The position numbers were made by a program, and so were the translations under genes. The notes under the pieces were generated by a model. It searched no databases, was not told the origin of the DNA, and saw only the letters and a list, made by a program, of their open reading frames with translations. 64,000 bases of DNA, taken from the NCBI GenBank assembly GCA_013400155.1, contig VXBM01000094.1, positions 1,397,381-1,461,380 on the forward strand, in the 5' to 3' direction. This DNA comes from Helopsaltes ochotensis (taxonomy: Eukaryota > Chordata > Aves > Passeriformes > Locustellidae). Of the stretch, positions 35,211-47,940 are shown one piece after another (the stretch's first letter is position 1; every line of letters begins with the position of its first letter).

Positions 35211-38200
35211 GATTTACAAAACGGAGGAACTAATGCTCATTGAATGCATGGTTCTTTTATTCTACTTGTTAAATGATTCCCTCACTTCTAATGCTAATTC
35301 TCTCATTCTAATGCTAATTAGTCCACACACTCAGTCTTTCTCTTCTTTTGGGTTGTTTCTTGGGTTGATGGGCTGTGAGTCACTGGTCATAATCTCCCCC
35401 AGAATTACCTTTTACCTATAAGAACTGATTTTAGCACAGTTCCTGAGTTGGCTTTCCTTGGCCCCATAAATTCTGAATTCTTTGTGTCCATTATCAGTGA
35501 CAGATTCTCCCCGCCAAGCTTTGTGAATCTCCTGTAAATCTGAGTCAATACCTGGACAATAATACCACGTTTTTCTTATCTCAAGCTCTTGCTGTGGCTT
35601 AATTTATAGTCTGAATTCCAGGTATCCACAGAAGCATATTCTGGGGGGCTTTTGAGGTCATTGTTGGTTGCAGATGTCATCTATTTGTCCCACAACTTAT
35701 TTGACCGGTGATAGGTGTATGAGCCGGTGCTTCTTTACATACTTTGCTACAGTGGGATTTTTTTGTCCAGATGTGTTAACCAGGATGAGCTAACCAGATC
35801 TCACCTGTACCAGGCCTGGAGCTAAGCCATCCTGTGGCTCCATTCTCCATGCTTATCTCATGGCAAACTCCTTGTGTGGCCTTTACAGTGTTTGAGGCAG
35901 GCAACTGGGCTGTTTAAGTGCTTAGAATTAATGCTTTTACCTATTTAACTTTAAAAGGTATGTGCTGGTTGACAAAACTGCTTCTGCGTTCCTTTGTTTT
36001 TCTTTCGGCTTGCTGCACTTGTAAAACCTATGCTCTCTCTGTGTCCATAAGGTTTAAGTGATCTCTAACTTTAGTTGCAGGTGTCTGAAGATCCCCTGCA
36101 AGGTGCCCAGTTTCATCAGAGCACTTTGATTATTCAGCTTTTGTGTGGAAAGAGCCTCAATCCCTCTTGACTCTCCCAGACTCCACACTTCTGGGAGAAA
36201 CAGCAGTGAACTGCAAGACCATCTAGCAATGGTAAGTTTCATTGGATACTTGTCTGATTATTTGGATTTCTGGTATGTTCGGTACTACCTCCTCTTGTGT
36301 GAATGTTTGTTTTTTTCTAAATCTAGGTTGTGTTTAAAGTTCATTATGGCCGCCAACCAACTCTCTCAATGTTGGTGGAAGAGTTTATCGGCTAATGGTA
36401 TGTGCTGCTATTGACATCAGACCACGAACTTTGCCAGGGAACAAGCAGGAAAGGTGCTGCCCTCGCAGACAGGGAGCTGGGGCAAAAAGTGGCAGTGAGG
36501 CAGGACTGTGACCCACCTGGTGGAGACCCACAGCGCTGAGAGAGGAGCAGAGCAAGTCCAGGAATAGTCACCCAGGTCAGACAAGAGCTCAGATGGCCAG
36601 GACAGTTCCCTGCAACAAGGCAGGGTCAAAGTCAATCTAGGAAGACGAGTCAGCACAGCAAGGCCAGGCCTTATGTGGTACCAGAGTGAGCACTGCCTTT
36701 CCCATTGTGTAGTTCAGTCACAAGAATAAGGTCTTGTCAACACTTAAAAAGGGCTTAAAAGGGTTAAGCATAAGGTTCAGTTAACCCTGGGCTTAAAAGC
36801 AGATACCAAGTTAAGGATGGGTAAGACCACTCCTATGGCCTACCTCCCTCCCAGCCATCTTCTCCCAGATGATAGAGCTGGGCAGCATCACAAACGGCTT
36901 GAGCAAGTAGAGCCAAATTCAAGGGAGGTGAGAAGAGGAAGTGGAAGAGGTCTCACAGTCTATTTGTGCATGCAGGGACATGAAGCACATAATAATTCAG
37001 AGAAGTTCCCAATTCTGATTCCTGATCATCACTCCAAACTACTGAGTATCCTCTGGTTCCTACCCCTAAAAACGACCCTGTGGGCAGGGAATGGAGGAAA
37101 CACAGACAGAGAGCTTATCTTAATGTCCAGACACATCTGGATAGGAATCCAACACATGAAGTTGGAGGGAAATCTGGCCTTTATTGTTTAGGCATAGACA
37201 TCCAGGGGTAAAGTGGTATCAGCAACACTGATTTTGGTGCTCAGTCTGACAAAATCAGATTATGGTATCTCAAAGTTGTTACAGTTTTACAGCCCATGAT
37301 ATGCAGGTATTTGGGCCAGCTTCATAAAAGTTAATGTGAGATACTATTGAAACAAGTCTGCAGTTCTAGCCAGCGAAGAATCATAGTGCTTGTTTTGGGT
37401 TCTTTTTGGGTTCTCAATGCAGCGTCTCTTTCTAAAGTGAAGCCACAACACTCATTTTGTGGGATGCAGAGAGCCCTGCAGATCCCTCTAGACAGTGCAT
37501 TGTACAGGCAACATGTTCAGCCACAGCAGTGATAAAATTTGATTGCCCTCCTACCAAACAAAGCATGTTTGGTAATTTTCTAAGTTTAAATTTGCATAGA
37601 TCCTTATGGGAGAGAAAACACACTCTGCCCATAAACTTGAAGGTACTTCTTTACAGTGTAGGAGCATTAATAAACTCTTCACAAATATAATTTTAAGAGC
37701 AGAAAGATGAGATCTTGTCCCTAGGGTCATTCTTACATAAAATCTTGTAAAAAACTACAAATTCACAGCCTGGAAAAAAAAAAATTAGTCCAGAACTTTG
37801 GTTAATCTTTGGTAAAATTTTAAGTAACTGGAGACAGAGTCTTCTAAAGGAATGTGTCAGGAAAATTGAACTGTAGGAGGGACTGTCAGCTATGCCTACA
37901 ATTTCTTATATACATCTCCTGTTGGTGATAACCCTATATAAAAATCTTTAAATGGTTAGTATGAGCACTGCACTTTCCTAATAATTTTCCTTATTTGAGT
38001 CTGATAATTGTCCATTAGATCACTGTAACTGCAGTTAATCATACCTGCATTTCTTGGCAAGGTTCGCTTTCTTTGGAGTTAAGTTTTACCTCAAGTTACA
38101 GCTCTTTTTAGTATCACCTTTAAGGTCTGGAAACAGCCTACTCCTTGTTTCTTGCATCTGGGTACATGCAGATAGTATTTATGTCTTGAACTAAATCCTG

Positions 38201-41200
38201 GAGGAATTGCAATTGAGACCTTTTACAACTACCTCAGTGACCCTTCTGCACATGTCTAGATTTTGATTGTCTGAATTTGGTAAAATTAATCCCATCCCAA
38301 CTAGAGTTATTCACTATTACCATCCTCACTATCAGATGAAGGGCAAAGAAACACAAACAGTTCCAAAAATATTCACCTTCCTTTGCAGGTGTCATCTGAC
38401 ATTTAATGTCATTCTCCAAGAATAATGAGGATACTATGCTGAATCCGAATTCATAGTAGGCAAATCCAAACCTGTCCAAACAAATAAACAAAAGGTTAAT
38501 AGTCCATTCATATCTGACAACTTGTGGACTAGGCTAAAATGTTCTCATTTTTCTCACTTTGTATAAAACTGATTCAAAACAAAAGCTCTTATTGTTCTGA
38601 GGGGATATCATGTCTCCCCTCCTTAACATGTAACACATGGATTCTTAAGAAACTGTTGGCTTTTGTCACTGCTGGAGAAACCCTTCATTTACATTTTTCA
38701 GTAAGAGTCTGATAAATAACAGAAAGTCCTTCTTTCCCGTCAGCTCTCCCAACTGCTTCAAGCCAGATGGAGCTTTCTCTTTCTGCTTCTCCCACCTTTG
38801 GTTTTGGAAATGCAAAACTATTTATTGTTCAGCAGGAAGCCACAGCTTGTCTTTCTCTTCTCATCCTATTTTGTATCTCCTTCTGCTGTAAATAGTTCCA
38901 GACTGTGACTCTTCTTCAAAGCTCCTCCAAGCTTATGGAAGATGATTCTGACCCAAGTTTTCTCAGTTGCTGAGTTGTCCCCAGGGATCCCAGCATTGCC
39001 ACTGTCCACAGCAATCCTGGCAGCACCAATTCATCTATTCTAAAATAGACATCTAGGACAGATATAAGTGTCAAGGACCTCATCCAACCATAGCCCTCGG
39101 AAAAGCTGGAAGCTGCAACAGAAGCACGGGCAGCTGTGTGCCTGTAACCTCAAGGAAGACAGCATTGCTCTGGTCATTCCTGCTTCATGTAAAAGAGGGT
39201 TTTCATCTAAATTACACAGGCTTGAGCCTGTTTATTTCTATACTGATATTTATTTAAAGTTAAAATTCTGCAGAATTTGATAACACTTGTTTGGAAGAAT
39301 TGAGTTTAGAGAGGAGCTGTTTCGTCAAGTCTTACATATTTAGTAGCTGACATCTTCTGCTATATTTAGCTTGTGTACTGAAGAGCAGATAGCTGATTAT
39401 GCAACAAACTGAACTTTTTCTGGCCTCTTTGCAATGAGCAGGGCATTTAGCAACCTGATTACAACTGTAAACAGTTAATAATTATTGTAATAAGAACTGT
39501 TAGCATTAATTTAGCATTAAACTTCTGATATTTTCAAAGCATTCTACAAAATCCTGGAGACTTGTAACATTCCTGTGAGTTAATTAATACCTGACATTCT
39601 TCTTGTTTTGGGAGGGATCTCAGGATTAAGGGTCCCATCTGGAATGAAATGGAGATGATATTGACACAGGTTTCAGTTTTAACATTAATAATACTGATAA
39701 CATTTAATTGAGTGTTAAAGCTCATGTAACTTGTATGCCTTAATACAGAAACTGCAAAGTTATACTAAGCTACTACTGGCCCAACTTTTCCAGAAGTTTC
39801 TTTTGCTAGTTATAATGAAGGCACAATTAAGCCCTCTGTTAATGAACTTACAAATCCTGCTACTGTAACATTTGTTAAATGTGCGAGGAAAAAGAGGAAG
39901 TCTGGAAGAAAATTCACACATCAGAAAGTCATTCAGGTTTTTTTAATCCCCAGCTAATGGTGAATCAACTCTGTAAGTATCAGACATGAGGAATTTTTTT
40001 TAAGAACAGTATTTTTGTCAGTGTTTAATTTCATGTAGTTGGCACTTTCCAAAGATTACTGAGGAAATGGGTGGCATCAAAACTTTGAGATATGAAGAAA
40101 TTTCCCCAAATATCCAAGCCTTTCACCTTTCAGTATTCTCCTCTAGAAATTAAATCCTCATCCTTCAATGAAAGAATTAAAGAGATTTCTGAAGCATCAT
40201 TACTGTGCTTTATAACTCCACAAGTAAATCAGAAAAGATGCTTCACAAGAAACAAACATCTTAAACAATTTGGTTTCTCACAAAGTGCTAATTATCAGCA
40301 CTATGCTGTATTATTATTATTATTTTCGTGATCAATTTTCTAATTATTTAATAAAATACCATGATAAAAGAATGACTTTGACAGGTTAACTGTGCAGTAA
40401 ATTGGCTGTTATTATTCAGCAGCATTTCATAATATTATGTTTGTGCCTATAGCTGTAGGTAAATTGTCAAAGTAATATAACATGTCAATAAGGAAACCTG
40501 CAGTTTTTCTTCCTAATTTCACAAAAACAAATTCATGTTTGAAATTAAAAAAAAAAAGCCTCTGTAGCTGATTTTGTTGACTTTGTGTCACTTGATTTAT
40601 TCATGCTTATGCAAGGTCTAGCCATGGTAAGCCTTCTGATATTCACCCATTTAGAGACCACAAAATCTTGTTGATTAAGTAATGTACACTTCATCATCCT
40701 AAAGTGCCAGCCCTGGGGAGATGGACGAATTCATATTCTATGTTCCCTGAGGAACCACACATTACCTGTGCATTACCACACATTGGAGACAGCAAGGCAG
40801 ATTGGCTTTATCTGAAACAAGCTGTATCTCCCAAGATAGCATCATTTTGTGTTTAAATTAATATATGCTTGTGTATTACTGCATGAAAAATTCATAGATT
40901 ACTTTTGTCTTTCTTTTGATAAAGCCACAAAGTCTCACTTTCCTTCTCTGATTTATTGACATTTTGATGTAAATTTTAATATGTTACCTTTTTATGTTCT
41001 TTCCCCTTTTAGTAAACCATCTACCCTTATATTTTGACATTCTGATTAATCATAACAAAAAGTAACCACAGATTCAGTAGAACTTCAATTGTTCTCCTTT
41101 AATTAAACATTGATATTCTGTAATTTCGTACAAGCCACTCTTCCAAAGGAAAATATATCACAGCTAGAGAGGCAAACAGGATTACCCATTTTTCATGTGA

Positions 41201-41520
41201 TACCATCCTACTTTAGCCATTTAATATCACCTATTAGGCTGCAAGGAGGCAAAAACATGCCCCTCCAAATTAATGACAAAACACTTTAAAATTCCTGTCC
41301 CTTCAGCTTTCTCGTTTCATTCAGACTCACAGGAAAAGGAATTTTTTTCCCTTTTCTTTTTCCATCCATAGATATTTCTAGAGTTTTGTGGGTTTGGTGG
41401 GGGTATTTTTCCCCTGATAGCAACTCTTGGGATTTGGAGAGTAATCAACTAGTTTGCTGGTAAGTTTCCTCAGCTTTAACACTTGTGAGTTTTCTGACTA
41501 GATGCAACGATTGATGTCCT
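35211..41520. other. 6.3 kb without a recognised gene or transposon
   Basis: There is a GC-richer patch at 36420-36680 with overlapping frames on both strands, none recognisable. A sequence resembling a 5' splice site (ATG followed by GTAAGT) occurs at about 36229-36237, but no credible exon precedes it. A TTA trinucleotide run lies at 40310-40326. Confidence 0.45.
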
Positions 41521-41880
41521 GAGTGCTTTGCGACATCAGCTGGGAAGCTGACACAAACATCAGCTCAGACTGGAAGCACGTGTGACAGTGTCAGTGCCCC
41601 AGCTCAAACACAGCCACTTTAACAGCCGGACGGCTGAGCTGACAAACGTGCCCCAGCTCAGGCCAAGTGCCGTGCAGCAGCGTTCAATGCAGCCCACTGA
41701 GAGGAAGGATAGCAGCAAGGGGCTTCGTGCACACTGCCATGGAATGTGCGCACCAGCGTCTCTTGCTTCTCAGCAGACACGTACTAGCATTGCACCCTGC
41801 AGCAATCTGGCCGTGTATCTGAGCCTCGTGCAGGAGGCAGTGAAAAAAAGGGCCAGCTTATAAAAGCTCAGCTACAGGTT
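41521..41880 (+). promoter_or_regulatory. CpG-rich islet with E-boxes and a TATA-like box
   Basis: This is a GC-rich island of about 350 bp in A+T-rich surroundings, with a dozen or more CpGs. It contains CAGCTG near 41537 and CACGTG near 41578, both E-box sequences. It also has a 13-base direct repeat GTGCCCCAGCTCA (41594-41606 and 41648-41660) and an inverted repeat CAGCCG-GA-CGGCTG (41623-41636). At its right end is CTTATAAAAGCTC (TATAAAA near 41860). This could be a promoter, an enhancer or the U3 of an unrecognised LTR. A 93-codon plus frame (41582-41863) overlaps it and is not recognisable. Confidence 0.4.
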
Positions 41881-44800
41881 GCTGGCAAAGGAAGAGAGAA
41901 TATTTTGTCATAGTCACAATGTGATTGAAGTATTGTTAGAGGTGTTTGTCATACCACATTTGGCTTCTGATGCATACCTTCCCAGTTGTGTTCAAAGGCT
42001 TAAAACTTTTGATTAAAGAGTTTTATTTAAATTACTGAACATTGGGAGAGTTCAAAATTTCCTGGGTGAAACTATTAAATAAACTCTATTACTTAGGACA
42101 GTGCTTAGTAATTGGTTAGTGAAAACATTATGCTTATATGACACCAGTATATAAATTATCTAGAAAACCATGGATCCACTTGGAAAGACACCATCTCGGA
42201 GGCTTGCTGAGATTAAAACTCAACTTTGCATTATCATCTGTTACATAAACACCAACAGGTCCAGAAACTTTGCTCCTTTCAGGATTACTGTTACTAGTCA
42301 ATTTTTGGTCTGTGACAAGGACTTCAACACTCATGTTAACCAACACAGATTATCACAGTTTTGTATCTTCTTGTTCATCATTCCATTTTTTAGCCAGTGC
42401 GTCTGTTATGAAAAGCGCTGTATTACTTTTCATCTCTTGTGCTATTTTAACCTAGCACAACCCACTGCCTTTTGTTCACATATGTGGCAGAATGTCACTA
42501 TGGTAATAACCGTGCTATTTTTTTCAGCTGTTTTAATGGTATGATAACATTTGTTGGAAGCTAGAGATTTTCTGGGGTAGTATTTCCCACATCTGAGGAT
42601 ATTGCCTACTGAGGTTTGTTCTGTTGATTCAATTTTTGATTATAAATCCAGCCCCAAATTTTATTTGTTCTCCTTGGCTTCCACTCAATGATCTAAACTT
42701 GTCCGTTTTTACTCTTTATGTGCAATTTTCCTTAAGACATCCTGTGAAAATTGCTATGCAAGCACAATTTGTGCTGCATGGTGTTATTAAGTATTCTCTT
42801 TTGAGTTGTACGGTGAAAGAACTGTTTAATTCATTTTGTTGTAACTTCCCAAAGAAATATATTTAGCTAAAATATTTTTGATTAAAATTTGATGTGTCAT
42901 TTAGTTACTACCCACTGATTTTTAGTGAACACAAATGGGATAGACTGCAGATTTTTTGAAAGGTGTGGTGAGCTCATGAATTTTCTTCAGGTTGAATCTA
43001 AAAAGGCTTCCACTGATAAAATACTATTTCAAAGCTATCACACCTAATTTCTTATGACAATGTTCCTGTGGAGGTCAAGACTTTGGTGTAAAATAATCAA
43101 TAAAAAATGTAATTCATAGTTATGGCATCTCCTTTCCTTACTCTTTGAATTTTAGTATTACAGATCATAGCATGGAGCACCATGGTATGCAGAACTGCTT
43201 AAAATATTCTGCTGGTGAGAAGGCAATGTGACAATTGCTATTTTAAATTTAAAAATCCCATTTTTACGTCAGAGCGGGATCTGATTATACGCTGCTACTT
43301 TGCAGTTCACCATTACAGTAGTGAATAGTGAAAACTGCTGTGAAAAACATGGTAGATTGACTTTCTCAACAGATTTTAACCAAACTGCACTTCCGCAGGA
43401 ACCATCTCTGATGCATTAGACTTCTAACAGGTTTTTTTGGGGTATAAAAAAATTTGCTTCCTTTAGAGAACAGTTCTTAGAGAAGTCATCTTTGATGCTT
43501 TGCAGAGGGCTAGCTTTGTCTACAGAACTGCAACCAAATTTTGCTCTCTAATCTCTATGATTAGCTTTCATTTATCTTCATAGTATTGACAAAAGTATAC
43601 ATGAGCTGATCTAAGTGATTGTAAGTGCTATAGCTTACATTGACAAAATAAGTTCCAATTCAAATAAATCCTATACATCCCCTTCTTTAACAAGCATTTA
43701 ATGTGAATCACAGTGCCATTAAAAATTAGGAATATCTCCAGATCTCAATATGCACTGGAGTTCCACTAAAAGTAATAATGGTACTGAATCAAATCCAAAT
43801 GGAAGGGTAAGGGAAATTTAGAACTGGGTCTGAGTTTATGTGACTCAAACCTGTCTTTACCAGTTGAATGACTAAGTTACAGCCATTCCTCGCCTAACTG
43901 ATATATCCAGGGCACAAAAAACTTGGGATCCTTTGCTAAGTTCTACTGAAGTCAAATTCTGACTTGTTTTCGAAGGCATTGTCATCCTTCTGAGTAACTG
44001 AGGTACAAAAGTATCTCTTCTGCTCTTGTCACTGACTCTTTTCATCAGCTTCTCCCTGTTTTACCACTCCTCAATGTCTTATCCTGTATGCTCTTCAGTC
44101 TTTCTATTCCTCTGTCAGCATATTGCTGGCATATATTTTTAGTTCTCCTTCTTTTGTGGAATCTTGTTTCATAGACCTATGTCTACTCATCTGCCCAAAT
44201 ATTGGGGGAAGGGGAGTGGGACAAGGTACAGATATCTAGACTGAATAACTCAGAAACCAGATTTTTGCCTCAATTTTTTGTTCCTAGCTCATCAGTTCTT
44301 GTAAACTGTATGTCTCCTGTATATCTAGTGGAGTGAAGAGTGTACTTTTAAAAGCCCTCAGGAAGGAGGCCTTATCTGCCTAAATTTTAAGTGCAAGATA
44401 AAAGCCAGCATTAGGTACATGGTTTGTCATACTCTGTGACCCTTGCAATGGAGACATGGGAATATTGTTTAGGCCTGTACTTCCTTAGCTTAAGACTAAA
44501 ATTAAAATTTATTTCTTTCTGTCCCTCTTTTATATAATTGCCACTGGCATTTCAGATGTATTTCCAGTAAATCAAATTTCCAGCTATGCGGTTCTCTGAC
44601 CTGTCTTAGGCTTCTCATGATCTACTTTTTCAACATCCTTCAAAATCCATCCTTTTCTTTACATTCCACCAGCAAAACTTCATGTTGTTTTTTCTTCTTT
44701 TGTTTTTTTCCAAGTTTACAGTCTCTATTCTCTCTCACTGAACATTTTCTTCTTACAATTGTTCAGCTTGAAACATTCATTCAATTCTCCTCCAAAATAC

Positions 44801-47009
44801 AGTTAACATGAGATCCGAGATCCTCAACTGGGCCCTTACGTCTTGCAAGATAAAGCATTAAAGCATTAATTCAGCTCTCTCCTATTGAGAGAAGCAAAAC
44901 CAAGTTGCTGTGTAACTGTGCGTCTTCTCCTCATTCAAGTGCCCTTCTGGCTTGTACTCCCTCTCTGTTGCTCTCCATCCATTTTCATACTTTGTTCATT
45001 TCTCTGCCCTTCTCCCCCTTTTGGAAGTTTTAAATGTAGCTCTTAGATTAAGGCAGTGGAGGTGTGGACAGTGCAGAATACATCATGGCAGGTTCCTGTT
45101 CCCAGCTGGCCTGACAGGACCCTCCTCCTTGGCTACGGAAGGGAGCAAAAACATCAACCAATGTTGGGCCAGCCACCGACTGTGTTTCCTTCTATACTCT
45201 TCCTTCTGCTTAGTGATTTTCGTAGAGTGCATTAAGGAACGTGTGTCCCTATAGCTCCAGCCTTCCAGTCCAATAATGATTCCCTGGGTCATTGCCCAGT
45301 GGATAGGAGCCATGGCATTGTCAGGGTGTATTTCTGTGGAGAGCAATTTATCCTTTTAAATCTGAAAGATATTGATAATTCTGGCACTTGTACAAGATGG
45401 TTTATGTGTTTGCTTCAAATTGGTTAGCTTCAAATTGTATTTTTCATATAGCTTTTATTTCTACAAGATTTATTTTTAATATCAAAGCATTCATGTCATG
45501 AGATGGTTTTTAACCTTCCTTGATTCTATGTTTAAACTTCAGTGAGAATACTATTTTGATTAACATATTTGTCTTAGACTTAAATGACAGAGCAAATATT
45601 AATGAGTGATTCTGCACTCCACAAGGGCTGCAGAGAATGAAACAATCTTTACAAAACATATTTTTTTCCTCCTCACTTGAACACTGAATGACTATTCTAT
45701 CTTCCTGGAAACAGCACTTTTTGTCCTAATTGTACTTTTGGTTCCCAGGAGGGAGTCACACAGGACAGAAGACACCCATCCATTTTAGCATTTGTCTGTT
45801 CTAGAGGACTTCCACTCAACATGAAATAGCTTGAGCTGATCGGTCATTTTCCCCCACAAATTCACTGCACTTCCATGTGTCTACTACCATGTCTTACTGA
45901 CCAAATATTCTGGCCTTGTTGAATTTGTATTCTGTCTGGAATACTATTAACAGGAAAAAGCAATAGAAGATTTTAGTCACCAGTATCTTCCTTTTCATTT
46001 CATTTCAAAAAGTCACCTCTCTTTCTTCACTAGCTCAATATGGGGAGAGGGGTCCACCTAGTATTTATATTAAAGGTTAAGGATGAATAAAGAATTACAA
46101 GATTTACTATATGATCTTTTAATATTATTTTTCTGCCCCTGCAGAACTTTATTGCTGCCACACAAAACTTGTGGTGCTTGCACTGTCTGACTTCATATGA
46201 TGGATTACTGAGAATGAAAAATTATTCTGTGGTAACACCTCACATCACTCCACTGCAATCTCACATGATGATAAATGCTTCGAGTTCTCTGAGCTCAGAC
46301 TTGTAGAAGGGAAAGATTGAGGATCAACAAAAACAAAAGCCAACATGAATGGGCTTTTAAGGAAAGATGGGAGAGCAAGTATAAAATAAGATGTTACAGT
46401 GCTCTGATAGAGGGGACAAAGCCACATTTGTGTCTGATTGGTGGTTCTTGCAGTCTGGAAATGAAAGGAGAAGAAACTTGACCATAAGACAATTTTATTT
46501 GAGGAGTGAAGAAAGTAAAACTAAATATTAGATATCCAGTTCCCTGGCAGAGACTAACACATGTCAGGACTGACATAAACCAACTTCCTTAAGACCTCTT
46601 CAGCACTGAAAGTTTCCTTTACACGGATAGCTTCCAATAGAGACTTTTCATATTTGCTCCACTGGTGTCAGAAGTCTTAGCCTTACAAACAAGTAACTGA
46701 GCTGGGATTTATAAGGTCTCCTGTGGCCCTTTCTACTTCACTGACTGGTCTGGGATATCACAATGGTAGAAGGGGTATAACCAATAAATCTGGCTCGGTT
46801 TTCTGCAGTGTTTCCACACTGACATCAGGTGAAAGCCTAGAGGTATCTCTCAGAAATGCAGCAACAAAGGTGGGAAGTATGTTGCAGGAGTCAGGAAACT
46901 CTGCACTCCAAAAAGCTGTCTGAAAGCTGACACGCAGAAGTGGCTTCCTCTCCAAACATCTCTGCACACAGAAGTTTCCTAGATTTAGCAGCTTACATGT
47001 ATCTAAAAG
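41881..47009. other. 5.1 kb without a recognised gene or transposon
   Basis: A 124-codon plus frame at 42170-42544 is rich in hydrophobic residues, as random A+T-rich frames are, and matches no family I know. Nothing else stands out. Confidence 0.45.
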
Positions 47010-47940
47010 GACCTAGAATTTGGCACAGGCTGTGAGCACTTACAGACACAGAGGCATCAGAACACTCCATTGATAGGAGAGCTTCCTTGCACAAACGGCA
47101 CCACGGGCTCCATCAGGGCCATGCATGACTCCACAGCGCCTGCAAAGGTTTCACTCAGCTGTGAGCTGGGAGGTGAGGAGAGCTTTGAAGACACCCCAGA
47201 AGGGGAGTGGGAAAACCTTGAGTGGGATCAGTAATTCGGGGCACTGTTCATACTGCCATTTTGTCATGGGGCCTCTCTGACCCCATGTGAGGCACCCCCA
47301 CGGAGCTTTCCCCATATGAAGAGAGGCCTTGCCTTCTATGACTTGGACTTTGCAGGGGTTGAAGCACATATGGAATTCAAGCTCGGCTGTAGGACTAGAG
47401 AATTCTGGCAGAAATCTGGGGGTTGCCGAGGGGGTAGTGCATGGCAGAAGTATCTGAAAGTATCACGTGCTGACTGTCCCTGGTGGGGCCATTCTATGTC
47501 ACGCAGCCCTCTCTGAGCAGTGTTTCTAACACATTTGACAATGTTCATCATGAGTGAGGCTCTGGCCTCTGTAGAGGTCTGGGTTGTCCAGCATCAAAAT
47601 TTCTGTGCTGCAGGGAAGGGAAGGAGTACCGCCTGGCAGTTTACACTTGAATTAACATCACTAGCACCCAGAAATGGAAAAGCTGCATCTTGCCCTTTGG
47701 CCGTTTTAAAGGGACTGTGCATGAGGGTGTGGTGGGCCCTGAGCTACATCAGACCCCAGAAGTCCATGAGGAAAATTTGTGGGTGTGGGGAGCTCCACCA
47801 TACAAAGTTGTTACAAGGACTGCAGGGAGGGCCAGAGACCAGATGCCCAAGTGTACAAAAGCAGCCATTCTTCCACACTCCTGCCTCCACACAAGATGGT
47901 CTCTAGGCCAACATAAGCTGCATGCCATCATGTCCTGAAG
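47010..47940. other. GC-richer block with overlapping open frames
   Basis: This block of about 930 bp is clearly richer in G+C than its flanks and carries several open frames on both strands: plus 47316-47516 and 47520-47906, minus 47151-47369 and 47336-47551. No frame runs through the block and no product is recognised. Composition and low stop density would fit an old retrocopy, a retroviral internal fragment or a lost gene. None of these can be shown from the sequence alone. Confidence 0.3.

Noticed and set aside
36145..36240. Possible exon ending in ATG followed by GTAAGT
   Set aside because: There is a splice-donor-like sequence but no convincing acceptor plus coding frame before it. 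Single splice motifs are frequent by chance.
42170..42544. 124-codon hydrophobic plus frame
   Set aside because: Hydrophobic bias is typical of A+T-rich chance frames. A second plus frame overlaps it and no family is recognised.
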